Of a DNA stretch of 64,000 nt, positions 1-8,430 are shown in pieces. The notes beneath the pieces were generated by a model. It ran no database searches, was not told the origin of the DNA, and saw only the letters and a program-made list of their open reading frames with translations. The first letter of the stretch is position 1. The number at the start of each line of letters is the position of its first letter. The position numbers and the translations under genes are program-made. Source of the DNA: Acinetobacter baretiae (GTDB lineage Bacteria; Pseudomonadota; Gammaproteobacteria; Pseudomonadales; Moraxellaceae); the NCBI RefSeq assembly GCF_015627105.1, contig NZ_VTDM01000011.1:62001-126000 (forward strand), written 5' to 3'.

Positions 1-350
1 GCCGCTTGTACAATCGCATCTTGTTGCCCAAGCAACTGTGCCAATTGAGTATTTTTACTCTCACGCGACTGACCCAAATTGAGTGAAAGTGAAGGTCCAA
101 ACCCCCAACCTCCTCGACCCCAACCACCACCTAATCCTAAACCCACACCAAATAAGTTACGTTTTGCAGGACTAACCCCTTGAGCCATGTATTGCTGAAT
201 GCGATCATATTCACTTTGTAACTGTATACAAGTTAAATTTTGATACATAGCAGGCGAAACATAATTCGGTTTAACAGACGTGGTTGCACATCCTGTTAGT
301 AACGTTAGAAATATAGCAGTAATCGCGATTTTAGTTTTTATCGTACGCAT
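1..350 (-). CDS. Glycine-rich lipoprotein (partial, C-terminus beyond window)
   Basis: The minus strand is open from an ATG at 350 to the window edge, about 116 codons, so the C-terminus is missing. The start MRTIKTKIAITAIF is a basic plus hydrophobic signal, followed by the lipobox LLTGC with the lipidated Cys at residue 21. This predicts a lipoprotein anchored in a membrane facing the periplasm. After a mixed stretch comes a Gly/Trp-rich segment (GLGLGGGWGRGGWGFG, about residues 67-82), then a Gln-rich stretch. I recognise no domain. It lies upstream of nothing else readable here, so no function is assigned. Confidence 0.7.
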   Translation of the reverse strand, partial: MRTIKTKIAITAIFLTLLTGCATTSVKPNYVSPAMYQNLTCIQLQSEYDRIQQYMAQGVSPAKRNLFGVGLGLGGGWGRGGWGFGPSLSLNLGQSRESKNTQLAQLLGQQDAIVQA

Positions 351-440
351 ATGTCATATCCTCACTCTAACCCAAGAGGTATTGTTTATATATATGCATT
401 CATCGTACTTAAAATACGAGTCTGTGTCTGTAAAGACATG

Positions 441-845
441 TTAGCCATTAAGAATAGTGGGTTTAATCACTACTAAAGCAATAATTGCAATAAATGCCAC
501 CCATGCCAATACAATGCCACCTCTACGTTGTACTAACAATATATTCGGATTCGGCTTTTTAAATGCTTTCACAGAAGATGAGATAATTACAATAAACAGT
601 AACGCTTTTGCATAGAACCAATGTTGTACTTGAAAATGTTTTAAATAAAGTAAGATTCCTCCTGTCACAAACAATACAAGAAAAATACTATGTTGAAGCA
701 TAACAATCTTTTTGCGGTTGGGGACAGCAAATGCAGTATCATGGGTTGGCAGACGAAATAAAATAATACTTTGCCAAATAATACTGAGCAATAAAACTGT
801 AATCCCAATGCTGTGTATAATTTTTAAAATTGCAAACAAATCCAT
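441..845 (-). CDS. Small four-helix inner-membrane protein of unknown function
   Basis: This 134-residue protein has about four hydrophobic segments: near residues 5-25, 48-67, 75-92 and 110-128. The helices are joined by short, basic loops (for example NRKKIVML and KAFKKPNPN), which suggests an integral inner-membrane protein. The first helix carries a conserved-looking His (KIIHSIG), a feature shared with CopD- and SirB-like small membrane families, but that resemblance is only an impression. It ends about 90 bases before the lipoprotein gene and starts 16 bases after the BolA stop, so it could be co-transcribed with bolA. No function can be given from the sequence. Confidence 0.6.
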   Translation of the reverse strand: MDLFAILKIIHSIGITVLLLSIIWQSIILFRLPTHDTAFAVPNRKKIVMLQHSIFLVLFVTGGILLYLKHFQVQHWFYAKALLFIVIISSSVKAFKKPNPNILLVQRRGGIVLAWVAFIAIIALVVIKPTILNG

Positions 846-861
846 CGGTAAATTTTCCTAT

Positions 862-1173
862 TCATTTTTTAGCGTGCGCACACTCAGGGCTGAGCGGTAC
901 ATCACCTTTCCATTGCGTTTGACTATAGGCATGTATTGCCAAAGCATGAATTGGGCCACCGTGTGCTGCTAGTAAATTTTGGGTACATGAATATACTTTT
1001 TGATGCTTTTGTACTAAGCGCAAATGCTCAAAAGCATCACTTACAATAATCACTTTAAAATGTGACTCTTTACCCGGGAAATACCCCCCATGATGAGCAG
1101 ACTCATTAATGACTTCTAAATGAAGTGGAGATAACGCACTCAATTGCTCAACAAGTTGCTGTTGTAAAGACAT
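862..1173 (-). CDS. BolA/IbaG family protein
   Basis: A 103-residue protein of BolA size. It carries the family core: a helix-turn with HLEVINESAHHGG, then the strand HFKVIIVSDAF, and the C-terminal helix with IHALAIHAYSQTQW. BolA proteins partner monothiol glutaredoxins, bind or hand on [2Fe-2S] clusters through a conserved His, and affect iron handling and cell shape. The conserved His in the HAL motif and an upstream His are both present. An ATG at 1173 is preferred over an upstream in-frame TTG at 1182, because the ATG gives the normal N-terminus MSLQQQLVEQ. Which BolA subgroup this is cannot be decided by eye. Confidence 0.88.
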   Translation of the reverse strand: MSLQQQLVEQLSALSPLHLEVINESAHHGGYFPGKESHFKVIIVSDAFEHLRLVQKHQKVYSCTQNLLAAHGGPIHALAIHAYSQTQWKGDVPLSPECAHAKK

Positions 1174-1333
1174 AAGACTCAAAAAATCATTTAAAAAAAT
1201 AGTTTAACATAAGCAGATCACGATGTATGAAGATCTGATCTCACTCATAATGCAGTATTTTGTCTATTTTATCGACTAAATTTATTTTTTTGTCGTTATT
1301 TTACTCAATTAAAATCATTTTTTAAAAAAAATA

Positions 1334-1361
1334 TTGCGTCTAAAAATCTTTAATGTATTAT
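1334..1361 (+). promoter_or_regulatory. Sigma-70-like promoter of the tRNA-Gly genes
   Basis: TTGCGT (1334-1339) and TATTAT (1356-1361) are separated by 16 bases. The predicted start falls a few bases before the first tRNA gene at 1371. This is a motif match only. Confidence 0.5.
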
Positions 1362-1370
1362 ACACGTCAT

Positions 1371-1446
1371 GCGGAAATAGCTCAGTTGGTAGAGCATAAC
1401 CTTGCCAAGGTTGGGGTCGGGAGTTCGAGTCTCCTTTTCCGCTCCA
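1371..1446 (+). tRNA. tRNA-Gly (anticodon GCC), copy 1
   Basis: The 76 bases fold as a full cloverleaf. The acceptor GCGGAAA pairs with TTTCCGC, the D-arm is GCTC...GAGC, and the anticodon stem carries the loop TTGCCAA with anticodon GCC. The T-arm is GGGAG-TTCGAGT-CTCCT, and CCA is encoded. It is the first of two identical copies 39 bases apart and ends in the same transcript as copy 2. tRNA genes of this kind are frequent integration sites, which matters for the AT-rich operon that follows. Confidence 0.97.
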
Positions 1447-1485
1447 GTTTATTTTTAGTGAAAGTTTATTAAAACTGCTCAATTT

Positions 1486-1561
1486 GCGGAAATAGCTCAG
1501 TTGGTAGAGCATAACCTTGCCAAGGTTGGGGTCGGGAGTTCGAGTCTCCTTTTCCGCTCCA
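1486..1561 (+). tRNA. tRNA-Gly (anticodon GCC), copy 2
   Basis: The 76 bases are identical to copy 1, including the encoded CCA and anticodon GCC. A rho-independent terminator follows seven bases later, so the two genes form one short transcription unit. Decodes GGC and GGT glycine codons. Confidence 0.97.
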
Positions 1562-1567
1562 AATTCT

Positions 1568-1600
1568 AAAAAACCTCATCAAAAGATGAGGTTTTTTTTT
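1568..1600 (+). terminator. Rho-independent terminator of the tRNA-Gly pair
   Basis: CCTCATC (1574-1580), an AAAA loop and GATGAGG (1585-1591) form a stem flanked by A-run and a nine-base T-run. Confidence 0.9.
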
Positions 1601-1653
1601 AATACCCAATATTACAAATACATTTAAATTATCGTTATATTCCATCTTTTAAA

Positions 1654-4545
1654 TTATTTTTGTGTTAAATATTTATATAGCCCTGTTTCAACAGGCCTAT
1701 CAATTTTAAAATCAATTTTGACGACAGAAACAGGGTTAGTATTGTTTTGCATGACAGTTTCTTTTGCACTATTTTGAATGTAGCTTAAAAAACCAATAAA
1801 ATAAAAATCAACACCTTCGTCATCATCCTTTTTGACAAATAAAGGCAATAATGTACCTTTCTCATGAGCATTTAAAATGACTTGAACATCAGGGCTAGAA
1901 ATTTTTCTTTTAGATTTAGACATCCACTGGAAGTGTTGAGAATCAATGAATTGATCTTCATACTTTGTCGTATCAGAAATATGGTCTGCCTTGTGATACG
2001 TAACAAATATTGGACAGTTTGATTTATCTTTACTGGCTAAATAACCACCAACATTTTGTGGGTTTTGATTTTTTTCCCAATTCAAAATACGAAATACATC
2101 TTTTCGACCATATTTTGCATAATATATAAAACCAGATTTAAATTTGCTTACGTCAAAATCTTGGAAGTATGTATTAATTGCATATTGTATATTGTCATTC
2201 AAGAAATCTTTAAAAGTCATATTTTTAAGATTTTTTTTAAGCATATCAGAGGCAATAAAATCAGTTTCTGTAATGTCTAAAGAACGCATTATTTCATGAT
2301 CTTTAAAATACTTAGTAGGATTAAAAATCATATTTAAATTATTAAGCATCGATGAAATATCGTGCTCAGAAATACAAATTTGGTAGCGATTTTTAATTTC
2401 ATATTTAAACTGCTCAATAGAAATAAAATTTTGATCAGCTTGAATAATTTTATCTAAAAGTAAAGATTCCAATATACGTTTGTTATTATTAATTTCTACA
2501 GCATAGAATCGTAATAACTCCTCTAAGAACTCACTTAAAATTGGTACATTTTTTTCTAATGGTTTAACAAAGGAGTAATACGATTTTGCATAATGAACAA
2601 AACTCAATGGATCTCTCAGATCCGTATTTACAAAATCCATCATCATTGGTATACGACCTAAACGATTTCTTAATACTTTGTAGTCGCTCACTAAATCTTT
2701 TTTAATTTGAAAATTAGAGTTATTAATGGCAGCAAATATTTTTTCTTTAGCAATTTCATCAAAATATATTGTTGATGTACCAGGTAATAATGAACCACCG
2801 CTGGTTACTAATTTTCGTAATTTATCTTTGTTAAAAGAATGATCACCAAATAAAGCCATTGGAATTAAAAAGTTTTTTTCATAATGGCCTATAAAATCAA
2901 TAACGGTTAAATATTCTTTAGTTTCTGTTTTTCTTAAACCACGACCTAACTGTTGAATATAGACAATTGATGATTCTGTTGCTCTTAAAAAAATTACTTG
3001 ATTGATTTGAGGAATATCTATCCCTTCATTAAAAATATCAACTGTAAAGATCATTTTAATACGATCGTGGTCTGTTGAACTGATCGACTTAATCGCAATT
3101 AACCGGTGTTCTATGGTATTTTCACCACTTAATGCTACACCTTTAATTCCAAGTTGATTCATTTTTTCTGCAAGTTCTTTAGCCTCTTGAACACTAGAAC
3201 AAAAAACTAAAGCTCTTAATTCATTGTTGTCTGTACCAAATTTGTCTGACGCTTCTTTGATTCTTATCACACGCTCATCACTAACCAAATGACTAAAATT
3301 AGCATGCTCATCAACAGATATTCCATTTATTTCTAAATCTGAAATTCCAAAATAATGAAAAGGACAAATCAAATTATATTCCATCGCTTTTTGCAATCTA
3401 ATCTCATAAGCTACGTTGTAATCAAATGCCTTAAATATATCAATACCATCACTTCGTTCAGGTGTTGCCGTCATACCCAAAAGAAATTTAGGTTTAAAAT
3501 AGTTTAAAATTTTTAAATAGCTAGCAGAACCTGAACGATGACTTTCATCTATTACAATATAATCAAAAAATTCGGGTGAAAACTGATTTAAATGATGATC
3601 TTTTGATAAAGACTGTATCGTCGCAAAAATATTTTTACATCCATCTAAGTCTCGATTAGATCCTGAAAAAATAGCAGATTTAAAGTGATCTCCAAATACA
3701 TGCTTAAAAGTTTTTTGAGCATCAATCAAAATATTTTCTCGATGTACAACAAACAATATACTTTTTGCATCAAAATTTTTGATGTCAAAAGCAGAAAGAT
3801 AAGTTTTACCAGTGCCTGTTGCTGAAATAATTAAAGCTTTTGAAGCGCTTTCCTTTCTTAGTTTGGCTAAATTAATCAAGGCCTCTTGTTGCATCAAATT
3901 TGGTTTAATGGAGTGAGTATGATTTAAACGTTGTAAAGGTTGATAATTCTTCGTTTTTTTCTGAGCATTGTATATTTCACTGTATTCTAACAAGTATGCT
4001 TCTGACAACTCTTGTGAATTATCAAATAATTTTTTTTTCTTAAACAAAAGATCTTGTATAAATTTACTATTCGGCAAAGCTCGAACGAAAATATTCATTT
4101 CTTCATTTTTACTTAATGCATTTGCAGTTAAGTTACTACTTCCCAAAAGAATACTCATGTGATTTTTATGTTCAAATACATAAGTTTTTGCATGCAAATC
4201 AGATTGTGTATCTATTCGAATTTCAATATTTTTAAATTTTTTTAATCGTTTTAATGCTTCTGGCTGAGTAAAATTTAAATACTGAGAGACTAAAACTCGA
4301 CCAGGAATATTTCTACGCTGTAAACTCTCAAGCAAAGAATAAAGTGTATTAAAACCACTCATACTTAGAAATGCTGTAGTAAACCAAAAACCTGTACAAG
4401 ATTCTAATTCACTCTCAAAAGTATGAATGACTTTATTTAGTGGATAATTATTATGTACTAATTTAGTTTGATAAATATCTTCTGAATTAAAAGATTGATC
4501 AATAAAACTTGTAATTAATCCTTGGCGTAATTCATTTAAAATCAT
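1654..4545 (-). CDS. PLD-nuclease / SF2 helicase / DUF3427 protein, putative defence effector
   Basis: About 963 residues in three parts. Residues 25-190 hold a phospholipase-D-type nuclease half-site, with HAK (118-120) and GSSNLT (about 135-140). Residues 215-560 are an SF2 DEAD/DEAH-type helicase: Walker A ATGTGKT (242-248), DESH (333-336), TAT (359-361), and motif VI QQLGRGLRK (531-539). The remaining C-terminal 400 residues match my memory of DUF3427. Proteins of this build are thought to translocate on DNA or RNA and cut it. A longer ORF starts at 4614, but the ATG at 4545 (MILNELRQG) gives the usual N-terminus and a 14-base overlap with the Nudix gene, so translation is probably coupled. 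The gene is very AT-rich compared with the housekeeping region. It is the last gene of an HNH-Nudix-helicase operon beside tRNA-Gly. The defence role is inferred from architecture and location. Confidence 0.85.
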   Translation of the reverse strand: MILNELRQGLITSFIDQSFNSEDIYQTKLVHNNYPLNKVIHTFESELESCTGFWFTTAFLSMSGFNTLYSLLESLQRRNIPGRVLVSQYLNFTQPEALKRLKKFKNIEIRIDTQSDLHAKTYVFEHKNHMSILLGSSNLTANALSKNEEMNIFVRALPNSKFIQDLLFKKKKLFDNSQELSEAYLLEYSEIYNAQKKTKNYQPLQRLNHTHSIKPNLMQQEALINLAKLRKESASKALIISATGTGKTYLSAFDIKNFDAKSILFVVHRENILIDAQKTFKHVFGDHFKSAIFSGSNRDLDGCKNIFATIQSLSKDHHLNQFSPEFFDYIVIDESHRSGSASYLKILNYFKPKFLLGMTATPERSDGIDIFKAFDYNVAYEIRLQKAMEYNLICPFHYFGISDLEINGISVDEHANFSHLVSDERVIRIKEASDKFGTDNNELRALVFCSSVQEAKELAEKMNQLGIKGVALSGENTIEHRLIAIKSISSTDHDRIKMIFTVDIFNEGIDIPQINQVIFLRATESSIVYIQQLGRGLRKTETKEYLTVIDFIGHYEKNFLIPMALFGDHSFNKDKLRKLVTSGGSLLPGTSTIYFDEIAKEKIFAAINNSNFQIKKDLVSDYKVLRNRLGRIPMMMDFVNTDLRDPLSFVHYAKSYYSFVKPLEKNVPILSEFLEELLRFYAVEINNNKRILESLLLDKIIQADQNFISIEQFKYEIKNRYQICISEHDISSMLNNLNMIFNPTKYFKDHEIMRSLDITETDFIASDMLKKNLKNMTFKDFLNDNIQYAINTYFQDFDVSKFKSGFIYYAKYGRKDVFRILNWEKNQNPQNVGGYLASKDKSNCPIFVTYHKADHISDTTKYEDQFIDSQHFQWMSKSKRKISSPDVQVILNAHEKGTLLPLFVKKDDDEGVDFYFIGFLSYIQNSAKETVMQNNTNPVSVVKIDFKIDRPVETGLYKYLTQK

Positions 4546-4933
4546 TTTTTTGCAACTTCTCAACAATAGGTAAATCAGCTGCTGCCCAATCAAGATTATT
4601 AAGTTGATGAACAAACAACCATTGATAATCTATATGTTCTAATAGCTGTAAATTTTTATCCCCACTAAAGCATAAAAATGTATTCAAAGAAATACTAAAA
4701 TCAGGATAATCATAATCAACTGTCATCAAGTGTGAATCCACTATCACTTGCATTGCTAATTCTTCTTGGATTTCTCGAACAATTGCTTGCTCTGGTGTTT
4801 CATTATTTTCAACTTTACCACCAGGGAATTCATATTTAAATGAAATATAATCATATTTAGATGATGATCTTTGTACACACAGAATTTTTTCTTCATGTTG
4901 AATAACAGCCGCAACAACAACAATTTTCTTCAT
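4532..4933 (-). CDS. Nudix hydrolase (MutT-like)
   Basis: A 133-residue single-domain Nudix protein. The Nudix box runs from GGKVENNE to REIQEEL at about residues 38-58 and fits GX5EX7REUXEEXGU, except that the late Gly is Ala. The preceding YEFPGG is typical of MutT/8-oxo-dGTP or CTP pyrophosphohydrolases. It would hydrolyse a nucleoside diphosphate derivative; the substrate is unknown. An ATG at 4933 (MKKIVVVAAV) is chosen over an in-frame TTG at 4942. The gene lies between an HNH nuclease and the PLD-helicase and overlaps the latter by 14 bases. A Nudix enzyme stitched into a nuclease-helicase operon suggests a role in nucleotide-signal or nucleotide-pool control rather than general housekeeping. 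Confidence 0.85.
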   Translation of the reverse strand: MKKIVVVAAVIQHEEKILCVQRSSSKYDYISFKYEFPGGKVENNETPEQAIVREIQEELAMQVIVDSHLMTVDYDYPDFSISLNTFLCFSGDKNLQLLEHIDYQWLFVHQLNNLDWAAADLPIVEKLQKNDFK

Positions 4934-5004
4934 ACCACTCAAATGCCTATTATTTATACAAAGATGAAATGCTTTATTTCAATCATATTATATTTCGTTT
5001 ACAT

Positions 5005-6030
5005 TTAAAAAATAATTGATCCATTAACTGTAGGTTGCCATTTTTGACTTGATCCCAAAGTTAAAGTTGCACAGTGATATGCGTCTTGCAAAAATGCTTG
5101 CCTCTTTTGTTCAGTAAATCCAGTTTGGGCAATTAATGTTTCTCTCAGCGGATGATGGCTTGTAATTAAATACTCATTACGTTTATGAAGTTTTTTTAAT
5201 AAATCAATAGATGGTAGACGATCAAATTTTCCTTTTTCACCTCGATTACATGTAATACAAGATAAAACTAAATTTGCTACACCGTTAATTGGTTTTTGAG
5301 GATCACAATGACGTAATTTATGCGGAAAAAAATGATCGACATCAGCAGATTCATCTAAAGCGGCAGTAATTGTGATGGGTCTGAAACAATAAAAACATTT
5401 GCTCTTTTGATAACCATTTAAAGCTGCTTTAGCAGAGGTTACATTAACCCTTTTAATTTTATTATTTGCAACTAAAATACCAGTGTCATCATGTTCGATT
5501 TGCACTAAATTCTTTGGTAAATTCATACTCCATGCAGTCTCAACTAGACGCCATCTAGCTTCTGTTTCATCTATCAAATCACTTCCATTTTGATGATCAA
5601 ATAATTTAAAAATCTCATCAGTCAAAATAATACCACCTTGCTTTTTTCTTGCATCAATAAAAAATCTTTGTGGTAATTCTTGTCCATGTACAACATGAAA
5701 CGCATCGATCACATTTACAAAACCATATTGAACTGTCTTATTGATGAGTGTGTTCTGACCTATGTCATGATTATTATATGCCCGACAAAAATCTAAAAAT
5801 TTACTTGAATTTGATGTTGCTTGTTTATCAACTAGTTTTAAATGTTCACAAATATACTGACTAAAAGGTACTGCAAGCTGATCAAGCGTGACTTGCGTTT
5901 TTCCTTCTACTTTTAAGTCATATAAAGATTTTGCTAACGCAAATTTATAAGATGCAACGTTACGACCAAATAAAATAACTGAACGCCAATAATTTTCAAG
6001 AGTGGGTTCAATTTCATAAAACTCAGCCAT
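5005..6030 (-). CDS. HNH endonuclease, first gene of the putative defence operon
   Basis: The 341-residue protein has an N-terminal helical region of about 200 residues, including ASYKFALAKSL at about 26-36. An HNH nuclease domain follows: CFYC (212-215), DH (232-233), then NLVLSCITCN with Cys258, Cys261 and Asn262. The two CxxC pairs would bind structural zinc and DH supplies the catalytic His. This predicts a metal-dependent DNA (or RNA) nuclease. It is followed after 71 bases by the Nudix gene and then the PLD-helicase, all on the same strand. A remnant at 16.2-16.5 kb has a similar YKFAL-type N-terminus region, so this family occurs twice in the window. No target specificity can be read. 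Confidence 0.85.
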   Translation of the reverse strand: MAEFYEIEPTLENYWRSVILFGRNVASYKFALAKSLYDLKVEGKTQVTLDQLAVPFSQYICEHLKLVDKQATSNSSKFLDFCRAYNNHDIGQNTLINKTVQYGFVNVIDAFHVVHGQELPQRFFIDARKKQGGIILTDEIFKLFDHQNGSDLIDETEARWRLVETAWSMNLPKNLVQIEHDDTGILVANNKIKRVNVTSAKAALNGYQKSKCFYCFRPITITAALDESADVDHFFPHKLRHCDPQKPINGVANLVLSCITCNRGEKGKFDRLPSIDLLKKLHKRNEYLITSHHPLRETLIAQTGFTEQKRQAFLQDAYHCATLTLGSSQKWQPTVNGSIIF

Positions 6031-6147
6031 TTATATTACTCTTTTAAGTATTATTTTAAGAAAATGATTTAGCCATATACTTTTTGAGAAACCAACTATT
6101 TTTTCATTTAGTTTTAGATTGAATCTTTTAAAATCCAAACTATTTAC

Positions 6148-6164
6148 TTGATAATGATTATCAA
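6148..6164. promoter_or_regulatory. Fur-box-like palindrome upstream of the PepSY operon
   Basis: TTGATAATGATTATCAA is a perfect 17-base palindrome and matches the GATAAT-type Fur consensus. A TATATA -10-like element starts at 6168. This predicts iron repression of the three-gene operon that starts at 6214. Confidence 0.75.
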
Positions 6165-6213
6165 TTATATATACTCTCTAATAAATCAACAGTGATTACA
6201 GTTTACCATTCAT

Positions 6214-6471
6214 ATGAAAATGCTTGGAATATTACTCACGCTCATAGGGACATTGAGCATTTATTTTAGCCATAAAAATCAAAATCTATTGCTATCTCCT
6301 TTGCCTCGCATTTTTAAATACTTTGGGATATCTATACTACTGATTTCATTAATTATTCTACTCATTAGCTTACCAAAAATTGTTGCTTGTTTCCTTTGGC
6401 TTGCGCTTATGATTGTAATGTGGTCATACATTCCTTTTATTGCCCTCTTAAAGCGCAGACTTAACTCATGA
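6214..6471 (+). CDS. Small membrane protein, DUF3325-like, iron-regulated
   Basis: An 85-residue protein with about three hydrophobic segments (residues 3-18, 38-54 and 57-78) and a polar link carrying HKNQNLLLSPLPR. Small proteins of this length and build (DUF3325) accompany PepSY-type reductases and DUF3649 proteins in Fur-controlled iron clusters of pseudomonads. The assignment rests on that context and a weak pattern match. It is first in a Fur-box-preceded operon and overlaps the next gene by ATGA. Its exact role in iron uptake is not known to me. Confidence 0.6.
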   Translation: MKMLGILLTLIGTLSIYFSHKNQNLLLSPLPRIFKYFGISILLISLIILLISLPKIVACFLWLALMIVMWSYIPFIALLKRRLNS

Positions 6472-6758
6472 AAAAAAATTTAAAAAAAACCATTCAACCT
6501 GATTGGTGGTCTAAATCATGTGTTGGAGCAATTTTAGGTTTAAGTTTAGCAATCGCTCTGGCCAATTTAATTGTTGTGATTGGCAAACATTTTTTTGCGC
6601 TTAGCCTGATGGTGCTAATTGGCATGTGGAGTGTTGCATGGCTATGGCTGCCTTTATTTTTTATTAGTTATTTATTTCATAGTGGTAGATCTGCATTTTT
6701 ATATATGACACTTGCCAATACCATTGCTTATAGCTGTCTATTCTTTTTACGAGGATAA
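6468..6758 (+). CDS. Small membrane protein, DUF3649-like, iron-regulated
   Basis: A 96-residue protein with three predicted transmembrane helices (about 18-38, 44-68 and 75-93) after a basic N-terminus. The pattern WLPLFFISYLFHSGRSA resembles the helix-aromatic-RS motif of DUF3649 proteins, which sit beside PepSY reductases in iron operons. Its ATG overlaps the upstream stop (ATGA) and its stop is 3 bases before the PepSY gene, so the three are translated together. Function is inferred from neighbours only. Confidence 0.6.
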   Translation: MKKNLKKTIQPDWWSKSCVGAILGLSLAIALANLIVVIGKHFFALSLMVLIGMWSVAWLWLPLFFISYLFHSGRSAFLYMTLANTIAYSCLFFLRG

Positions 6759-6761
6759 TCC

Positions 6762-8333
6762 ATGAAAATTCGCTCTGATCTCATGAAGCTCGCAAAAAGC
6801 ATGCATACTTGGGTTGGTATAAGTGCCGGAATTTTACTATTCATCTGCTTTTTTGCAGGTGGTCTAAGTATGTTTCAACATCAAATTAGTCAATGGGCAA
6901 CACCACAACAGCAAATTCTACCAACGATTAAACCAGAACAATACAATGAACTTATCCAACAAGTTCAAGCTAAATTTCCTGCTACTCAAAAATCTTTTTT
7001 ATTCAATATTCAATCAACTGAACATCAATATGCACCTTTAATTTGGACAGAGTCAGAACATAGACAAGGCTTCAATCTTGCACAACATACATGGCTTGCA
7101 AGCTTAGATTCACATGGTCAGCTCATCACACAAGAAGTTAACCTATCTAAAGCAGGCTGGCTCATAGAACAATTACATGAAACTGCCGGAATCCCTGGTA
7201 TGGTTGGCCATCATGGTTTAGGGGTATATGTCATGGGTATAGTCGCCATATTATATTTTTTAGCACTCATGACAGGTTTAATTTTACTCTTGCCTACCTT
7301 AGTTAAAGATTACTTTGCTGTTCGCACTGGTAAGAATAAAAAACGTTTTTGGTTAGATGCCCATAATATTGTTGGAATTACAAGCTTACCTTTCCATATC
7401 ATTATTTGTACTTCTGTAATTGTTTTTGCATTTCATGATCTTTTTTATGCCTCAATCACTCAACTTGCATTAAATGGTAAGCCTGCCTTTGGTCCACCAA
7501 AACAAGAACAAATCCATATTCAATCAACTACACTTGATATCCAAAATATATTGCTACAAACAAAAAAAGTGGCACCTGAATATACAGTAGACTATATTGA
7601 GTTTAGCAATTTAGACCAGCCACAAAAAGCCGCAGCAAATATTGCTTTATATAGTGATCATCAAATGTTGCGTAGTGCATCAAATGATTTTGTACGCATG
7701 AACCCTTATCTGCCTAAAAAAATCAATTATAGTAATATCAGTACCCAAACTGATGCAGGTAATACATTAGTCACGGCATTATTTAGTTTACATTTTGGCA
7801 GCTATGGTGGTTATACAGTACGTTGGATTTATTTTATATTTGGGATAGGTGGTGCATTTTTATTCTATTCAGGAAATATTCTTTGGATTGAAAGCCGTGC
7901 TAAAAAACAAAAATTTGCACATGACCCAATTCCTGTTCAACGTAAAGATGTGAGGTTTTTTGCTAGTTTAACTATTGGTATGTGTTTAGGCTGTATTTTT
8001 GCGATTACAGGAACATTACTTTTGAGCTGTTGGTTTTATTTAATAGCTGATATTAAAAGTATGAACCATTTTTTCTTATACAGTTATTATATTATTTTTC
8101 TTTTTTCTATAGCGTATACATTCATTGTTGGCTATGCCAAAGCATTACCACATTTATTCGCAGCAATTGCGCTTAGCTTAATTTTAATGCCATTGACCTC
8201 ATTTTTTATGTCTAGCACTAATATTTGGCTTAATATTATTACGTTATGTACTGCTTTTATATTTTTTAATTTTTATCAAAAAGCACAAGATCGTGCTCAT
8301 GCTGCACCTAAAGGTTCTTTGTGGGCAAAATAA
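6762..8333 (+). CDS. PepSY-associated TM-helix protein, probable periplasmic ferric-siderophore reductase
   Basis: The 523-residue integral membrane protein has a PepSY_TM layout. The N-terminal helix (about 20-40) contains MHTWVGISAG, and a large periplasmic loop follows. HHGLGVYVMG then leads into the second helix, and DAHNIVGITSLPFH into the third; a second loop and further helices at the C-terminus complete it. The conserved His residues in or near the helices are the usual haem ligands of this family. Relatives such as FoxB reduce ferric siderophores in the periplasm. A GAGGAT ribosome site precedes the ATG. It ends a Fur-controlled operon with two small membrane proteins. It may matter more here because the nearby siderophore permease gene is broken. 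Confidence 0.8.
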   Translation: MKIRSDLMKLAKSMHTWVGISAGILLFICFFAGGLSMFQHQISQWATPQQQILPTIKPEQYNELIQQVQAKFPATQKSFLFNIQSTEHQYAPLIWTESEHRQGFNLAQHTWLASLDSHGQLITQEVNLSKAGWLIEQLHETAGIPGMVGHHGLGVYVMGIVAILYFLALMTGLILLLPTLVKDYFAVRTGKNKKRFWLDAHNIVGITSLPFHIIICTSVIVFAFHDLFYASITQLALNGKPAFGPPKQEQIHIQSTTLDIQNILLQTKKVAPEYTVDYIEFSNLDQPQKAAANIALYSDHQMLRSASNDFVRMNPYLPKKINYSNISTQTDAGNTLVTALFSLHFGSYGGYTVRWIYFIFGIGGAFLFYSGNILWIESRAKKQKFAHDPIPVQRKDVRFFASLTIGMCLGCIFAITGTLLLSCWFYLIADIKSMNHFFLYSYYIIFLFSIAYTFIVGYAKALPHLFAAIALSLILMPLTSFFMSSTNIWLNIITLCTAFIFFNFYQKAQDRAHAAPKGSLWAK

Positions 8334-8368
8334 CTATATGAAATACTCTTTTTTGACATATATCACAA

Positions 8369-8420
8369 TTGACAAAATAAAAAATATAAATATAAATCAT
8401 TATCATTTATAGTGATAATA
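8369..8420 (+). promoter_or_regulatory. Promoter overlapped by a Fur-box-like site, upstream of the AraC regulator
   Basis: TTGACA (8369-8374) and TATAAA (8391-8396) are 16 bases apart. The Fur-like sequence AAATCATTATCATTT runs from 8394 and a second half TGATAAT lies at 8413-8419, so it overlaps the -10 element. This is the layout expected for Fur repression. Confidence 0.65.
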
Positions 8421-8430
8421 GTAGAAAATA

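Noticed and set aside
1315-1512. A 65-codon minus-strand frame across the tRNA genes
   Set aside because: It is the antisense reading of the tRNA-Gly pair, a common false gene.
1654-6030. Classification as a restriction-modification system
   Set aside because: No DNA methyltransferase or specificity subunit is adjacent; the nearest methyltransferase (16.5 kb) is of the small-molecule type.
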